From: Adiantum capillus-veneris
Taxonomy: Eukaryota > Streptophyta > Polypodiopsida > Polypodiales > Pteridaceae
Length of the DNA: 64,000 nt
Direction of reading: 5' to 3'
Assembly: GCA_014529385.2 (NCBI GenBank)
Contig: CM043954.1
Location: forward strand, 96,303,247 to 96,367,246
Of the stretch, positions 59,301 to 64,000 are shown piece by piece (within the stretch, counting starts at the first letter, position 1; the number at the start of each line of letters is the position of its first letter). The notes beneath the pieces were generated by a model that saw only the letters and a list, made by a program, of their open reading frames with translations, was not told where the DNA came from and made no database searches. Position numbers and translations under genes: made by a program.

Positions 59301-60605
59301 ATCAAGTTTATTTGAAGGAATAAAAGATTATGCATTTTAATTTTTTTTTTTTTTTTAATGAGGGTGGGTCTCTCTTGTCCTTTGAGTCACATGGATGTGG
59401 GCTCAAGGGAAGAGAATTATTGAGGATGATAGGAGAGAGGATTGAGTGAATAATTTGGGAGTGCCTACTCTAGTAGAGGGTGCATTTTACAATAAGGTTA
59501 GTGGTTAGTAGTTAGTAATTATCACTAAAAAATATTTACAAAATCATTCACCAAATGGTGAGATATATGATGAAAAAAGTTAGAGAAGGGATGAGCTTGT
59601 AAAGAGAGGTTGAAGCTTTGGAGAAGTTGACATTCACCTCTTTACAGCACCGGTAGAAGAAGCGGTCAGCATGGTGAAGTAGCGCGTGTCGATGAAGCTA
59701 TGTTATCTTCAAACCTTGGAAAATTCATGATAAAGCCTTCATTTGCAGAGGTTAACCTTGGATTTTTGCTGATTTTTTGAAGTTCTTTACAAAGCTGAAG
59801 AGAGTATGGTAATATGGACATATATGTAGAGAGAAAGGGGGACACCTAGGGTGTAGAAATGGAGGATGAAGGCTATGGAGGTGTGAGAGACGTGGCAATG
59901 GTGAAGAGGGTGAATTAGGACATGGGAGTTGCAGGTTTGGGAGTGGGAAGGAGAGGGAAAAGTGTGTATGAAAGAGGAAAATGATAAAGTGGAAGAGAGA
60001 GTGTGACTGCATAGCATGGGCAAACTGGGGTCCACCAATAAAATCATAGCTCACAGCTCGTAGCTCAAAAAACTATGAAAAAATTTGAGGTAAAAGTTTA
60101 GCTCATGAGCTACAACTTTTGTTTGTATCACCTTTTCAAATTTGGGGAGCATGTGATCTTTAAAAATTTAGCAAAACGGACTGTTTTTCCCACTGCACAA
60201 AGTCCTTGTGAGGTCCTTCTTTGGATGATTCTTTTGAATACCTCCAAGAGTGAGCTCCCCATGGTGCATGCATGCATGCCACATACCCTTGAACTTATTT
60301 GGTAGGTCTATAATTGAACATATTGTTGAGATTATGATATAAGTGAATAGTACAACTAAGAAAATCAAATATTGAGGGGTCTAAAAAAAAATGTACATGT
60401 CAAATATAAATAATATAGGTGGAAAAAATATAAAGGGGTCAAAATAAATCTATCTCATTATAAGTCTACCATAAAAAGATGAATATTTTTTGTGGTCTAA
60501 TTTATCAGAGTAATAGAGAATAGATGTAGGAAGGAAAAAATCACAATAGTGAAAAAATATACACATAAATAGAACTAGTTTTTTTGGATTTTTTTTGGGA
60601 TGGAG
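59301..60605. other. no gene seen; AT-rich flank of Copia copy 2
   Basis: It contains a poly-T run at 59341-59356 and a small dyad (TAGCTCATGAGCTA near 60100). Frames are short. The 60040-60120 segment repeats GTAGCTCA and GCTCA words. Nothing else can be supported. Confidence 0.4.
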
Positions 60606-62039
60606 TTACACCAAAAATAAGAGAAGCTTGCATGAAATTATTTTTATATGGAATAAAGAGTATGCAAAATGGTAAGAAAAAATATGGTAATGGTGAGTCA
60701 ATGTACATAGCATAAATAACACATAGTGATAAACTGGATTGCGAGCCAATTGTATAGCACTTTGACTATCACAATATAACACAGGCATCTCTTCTTTGAT
60801 TCCCAAATCTGTTACTAGTCGATTAAGCCAAATTGATTCTTTGCATACCTCTGATGCTGCAACATATTCAGCCTCTGTAGTAGACTGAGTAACACAATCT
60901 TGTAATCTAGAACGCCATGATACTGCTCCACCAGCCAATGTAAAGACATACCCTGACGTAGACCTTCGGTTGTCTAAGTCATCTGCATAATCTGAGTCTG
61001 TAAAACCCTTTACACTTAGCTCCTGACTCCCATAGCATATACGCATACTCTTTGTAGCTTTCAGGTATCTCAATATTCCTTTCACTGCCTCCCAATGTTT
61101 CTTGCCTGGGTTTGACATGTATCGACTTACTACTCCCACTGCAAATGCAATGTCTGAGCGAGTAGCAATCATTGCATACATCAAACTACCCACTGCAGAC
61201 TCATATGGAATCTTATCCATTTCAGCCTGTTCTTCCTCAGACACAGGACAATCTTGTTTGCTAAGTTTCACATATGGTGGCAATGGAACACTCAGTGCCT
61301 TTCCCTTCTCCATATTGAAACGTTGCAAAACCTTGTCAATATACTCTGTTTGAGATAACCAAATCAACTTCTTTGATCTGTCTCTCTCAATGCGCATACC
61401 AAGTATATGACTTGCCTTACCCATGTCTTTCATGTCAAACGATTTTGCCATCTTTGACTTCAAAGCTGAAATTTCTTCCAAGTGCTTGCCAGCAATCAAC
61501 ATGTCATCCACATACAAAATAAGGATCAGCCAGCTACCATCCTTAGCCTTCTTTGTATATAGACAGTGATCGAACTCACTACGTTTGTAGCCTTGAGAAA
61601 GCATAAACTTGTGGAATTTATGGTACCATGCCCTCGGTGATTGTTTTAAGCCATAAAGACTCTTTAGCAACTGGCATACCCAATCTTCCTTGCCTTTCTC
61701 AACAAACCCTTCTGGATGCTGCATGTAAATTTCCACATCTAAATCACCATGCAAGAACGCTGTCTTGACATCCATTTGGTGCAACACCAAATCTAATATG
61801 GCAACCAATGCAAGAAAGCATCTCAATGTAGTCATCTTGACCACCGGAGAGAAGACTTCATCAAAGTCAATGCCTTGTTCTTGCTTAAAGCCCTTGGCAA
61901 CAAGCCTTGCTTTGTACTTTGGCTGACTATCATGAGCGGTGATCTTATACCTATAAACCCATTTACAAGGTAGAGCCTTTTTGCCCTGTGGTAAGTTAAC
62001 TGTGATATTGTAAAGAGCAGTGTCCTGTGATCCAGCCAT
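60606..62039 (-). CDS. Copia gag-start/RT-RNase H fusion ORF, 477 codons
   Basis: The ATG at 62039 starts with 12 gag residues (MAGSQDTALYNI) and passes directly and in frame into RT (TVNLPQGKKALPCKWVYRYK). The whole RT follows (FLHGDLDVEIYMQHP, LILYVDDMLIAG) and then most of RNase H (GFTDSDYADD, TEAEYVAASEVCKE). Homology stops after ARNPVYH near 60726; the last 40 or so residues are flanking sequence read through to a stop at 60606. Unlike copy 1 it has no internal stop. The catalytic YVDD is present. RNase H lacks its final strand region. Whether it is transcribed is unknown. It is best seen as a retrotransposon remnant with an open frame, not a host gene. Confidence 0.8.
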   Translation of the reverse strand: MAGSQDTALYNITVNLPQGKKALPCKWVYRYKITAHDSQPKYKARLVAKGFKQEQGIDFDEVFSPVVKMTTLRCFLALVAILDLVLHQMDVKTAFLHGDLDVEIYMQHPEGFVEKGKEDWVCQLLKSLYGLKQSPRAWYHKFHKFMLSQGYKRSEFDHCLYTKKAKDGSWLILILYVDDMLIAGKHLEEISALKSKMAKSFDMKDMGKASHILGMRIERDRSKKLIWLSQTEYIDKVLQRFNMEKGKALSVPLPPYVKLSKQDCPVSEEEQAEMDKIPYESAVGSLMYAMIATRSDIAFAVGVVSRYMSNPGKKHWEAVKGILRYLKATKSMRICYGSQELSVKGFTDSDYADDLDNRRSTSGYVFTLAGGAVSWRSRLQDCVTQSTTEAEYVAASEVCKESIWLNRLVTDLGIKEEMPVLYCDSQSAIQLARNPVYHYVLFMLCTLTHHYHIFSYHFAYSLFHIKIISCKLLLFLV

Positions 62040-63121
62040 AGCTACGCTTCACAGTGGTTTACTTTCCTGGGAAAAATTCGGCAGAGTTTCCCCTGTAAAC
62101 TAACCTCTGAACCAATATCAACCTATCAAATGAACCAAGAAAGCTTCAGATTCTGCATAAATTTCGGCAGAGTCTCCTTTGTAAAATGGCTCTGGTGTAC
62201 TAAAAAACAGACCAAAAAACAACTCAAAAAACACTGTCTCTCTGACACTGTAAGCTGCGGGTAAACCTGTCCTACACCTGTACTGTCTCTCACTGTCCTG
62301 TCACTGTCCTGTAAGCATGGACTGTGACAATGCCTCAACGGCAGTAAAGCAAAGATGCAATCCCAACTGTCTAACTCACAGTCAATACATCCTAGCTGCC
62401 TATCTAAGGGTGCTCGAGGGATCGCTCCAAGACCTGTATCACCGAAAGGATCTCAACATTCGAGAATCCTCCAGCGCAATAAAACCTCACTCGACCCTCA
62501 ACAAAGGCTGCAGTAAATCTGATAGTACATAGACTTCCCACAAAGTCATACATCCACAAATTTCCCACTATATGTTGTAACCGCTGCGGCGGTTGTTTGC
62601 TGCGTGACTCACAGCCAGCAAACCCTCAACAGACATACATCATCTCTGACAATACATCCCATGTGGAAGTACCTCCAATGTCAGGATGAAATCTGGAATA
62701 TCAAGCAGCAAACACAAGCTATCTGATGAACTAGTGGATGTCGCCTACAGTCTGTGTGTAGATGCGCCCGTGTCGTATGTGACACGCCTCCAAGAACTGT
62801 GAGCCGTCCTTCGATGTGTAGACAGCCACAAATCAACACTCTGGGAGTGGAGATATCCTCAGCACTTGCAGTCGTAGGCCGAAAACCCCAAATTTGCAGA
62901 GTCAGATCTGCACCCGCCGAGACCACGTAGTCGAAAATGGCCTGCGCAGACCTTTGTCGAAGCCGAACGGTGGCCGAGATGACCTCAGAATGAAATTCTG
63001 AGAACACCGAGCCCTTCGAGATCACCCACAGGATTTGGGGCCGTGTCTTCGCCTGTCGAATTTCACTCCAATCTGAGCTGGTGACTCTAGCCTCCTGCAG
63101 TGCTGCCCCGAGCCTCGATCT
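62040..63121 (-). other. Copia copy 2 untranslated leader
   Basis: It aligns over its length with 51540-52597 of copy 1, with small indels (for example extra bases near 62210-62280). No gene in it. Confidence 0.8.
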
Positions 63122-63137
63122 GAGCTCTGATACCAGT

Positions 63138-63329
63138 TGAAGGAGTACGAGCGGAAGTGCGACGCGAGAGAGAGTGCGAGAAGAAGAGCACGACGATATG
63201 GTGAACTCGCTCTATTGTAATGTGTAGAGCATAGTGATTTCTTATTAGGTTTTTACAAAAGAATATGTGTACATTCCTGGCGGCCCGCCCACTTACCTGG
63301 GCGACCACATTGGGCTTTATACCCCAACA
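63138..63329 (-). repeat. Copia copy 2, 5' LTR (192 bp)
   Basis: Same length and ends as the 3' LTR of copy 1 (47278-47469), without the tandem duplication seen in copy 1's 5' LTR. It starts beside an intact initiator Met tRNA primer-binding site. Confidence 0.9.
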
Positions 63330-63568
63330 ACAAATGCCTATTGGAGGGGGGACCGGCTCCGTATGAATCCGGTCCTCAATTGTTGTCATGTTCTCTAAAC
63401 TCTCTCTCTTGCAAAAGTATTTTTCATGCCAAGATAACTAAGTACCATGTTTATGTTGCTACCATCAATTAAGTTCACCCGCTATGCTCATAAAGTAATC
63501 TCACAAAAGTTCTTTAATTAATTTCCTAATTCCACTACTCTTAAAGTTCATAGGCCATTTCCATTACA
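63330..63568 (+). repeat. Gypsy LTR fragment, opposite orientation
   Basis: Reverse complement of the first ~235 bases of the LTR at 37997. It contains AATGCCTATTGGAGGGGGGA and ends CATAGGCCATTTCCATTACA. The rest is displaced or removed by the Copia insertion to its left. What follows is not a primer-binding site, so this is the outer edge of a 3' LTR or a solo LTR. Confidence 0.8.
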
Positions 63569-63592
63569 TCCGGATCTGCAGAATCTTCTGCG

Positions 63593-63978
63593 ATGGTAAA
63601 GAGTCTAAAGGAGCTATGGTGTACTCGATGCCGGAATCCTAGACAGGCCGCTCAAGATTGCGCAATGAATCAGAAATGGTGTGCGATTTGCATCCCAAAT
63701 ACCCATAATACAATGGAATGTTATTACAATGGTCGTGGCCATAGAAGTCGGGATTCTTCTACATGGCAGTCACAACAGTCAGGAAAAGAGTCTCCGATAG
63801 TGCTGGCTCACACTCATGCATCAAAGGCACCTTTTCCAGGACCAGCTGGTGGCGGACGGGGTCAGGGGGGTCGCGGCCACGGATGAGGTGGCCGAGATTC
63901 GAATCGACCCAAGACCTACCTTTTCTGTTTAAGAGAGGGGCATTGGTGATCGGAGTGTTCATAAGCCTTAAAATATGA
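63593..63978 (+). pseudogene. gag-like protein with zinc knuckles (partial, runs off window)
   Basis: The frame 63593-63886 reads LWCTRCRNPRQAAQDC and WCAICIPNTHNTMECYY, then a Gly/Arg-rich tail (GGGRGQGGRGHG). The second motif is a complete C-x2-C-x4-H-x4-C knuckle. The first has Gln in place of His. After the stop at 63884-63886 another frame shows YLFCLREGHW, a stop and SEC, a degenerate third knuckle. Repeated zinc knuckles with an RG-rich spacer suggest a retrotransposon nucleocapsid, but host RNA-binding proteins share the motif. The upstream gag is absent, so this is a fragment. The rest lies beyond the window. Confidence 0.5.
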
Positions 63979-64000
63979 TTGAATGAAATAGGAACGTGCT

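Larger units (their letters stand above)
60726..63329 (-). mobile_element. Ty1/Copia copy 2, internally deleted and 3'-truncated
   Basis: Same family as the element at 47278-52905. It keeps the 5' LTR (63138-63329), PBS (CTGGTATCAGAGCTC in element sense, 63122-63136), leader and gag start. It has lost nearly all gag, protease and integrase and ends within RNase H at 60726, so the 3' end and 3' LTR are gone. The LTR abuts a fragment of Gypsy LTR, into which the element apparently inserted. No target duplication can be tested because the other end is missing. Confidence 0.9.

Overview
This looks like nuclear DNA from a land plant with a large, repeat-filled genome. A homosporous fern (Adiantum or Ceratopteris type) is my best guess. 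The guess rests on an intronless PLS-class pentatricopeptide-repeat (PPR) gene with near-identical 101-residue repeats, several decayed PPR relatives, and heavy, old, nested LTR-retrotransposon load. The genus is inference. I see no prokaryotic gene organisation, rRNA, tRNA or CRISPR array.

Layout. 1-2208: 5'-truncated LINE (+) with reverse transcriptase, C-terminal zinc finger and a 27-base C tract. 2481-3200: two opposed Copia pol scraps. 5437-7836 (-): the only clearly intact host gene, a PPR protein, with a (GT)n(GA)n tract upstream. 8402-9052: a 330-bp tandem duplication. 9053-13832: truncated Ty3/Gypsy element (-). It is fused to a second, internally deleted copy that keeps its PBS and LTR (13833-16120). 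16121-16990: PPR relic. 17100-20480: decayed Tat-like Gypsy pol (+) and a putative 3' LTR. 20856-21200: 55-bp minisatellite. 21541-24356: AT-rich leader, Tat/Athila-type PBS and LTR of a minus-strand element. 24357-27300: a ~190-bp satellite in which each monomer holds two hairpins. 27505-27755: a MITE. 28130-29850: a decayed multi-exon gene of unknown function. 30487-31487: compound microsatellites. 31600-34265: short-period repeats around weak coding remnants. 34430-37160: PPR relics.

37380-55560 appears to be a large decayed DNA transposon. Repeat arrays rich in CAAGTGGTT-like words flank a plus-strand transposase-like pseudogene (53322-55180). Two retrotransposons interrupt it. One is a Gypsy element with both LTRs (37997-46821). 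The other is a Copia element with both LTRs and a perfect 5-bp target duplication (47278-52905). Each polyprotein stays in one frame over its whole length and is broken by exactly four stop codons.

55561-63978: simple repeats, a second decayed transposon-like gene (56790-58440), an internally deleted Copia copy whose gag start is fused in frame to reverse transcriptase (60726-63329), a Gypsy LTR fragment into which that copy inserted, and a gag-like zinc-knuckle reading frame at the right edge.

How the parts work together: apart from the PPR gene, whose family acts in organellar RNA processing, the window is a record of transposition, nesting, deletion and point decay. Several nonsense codons fit C-to-T change at plant methylation sites, which suggests long-term silencing.
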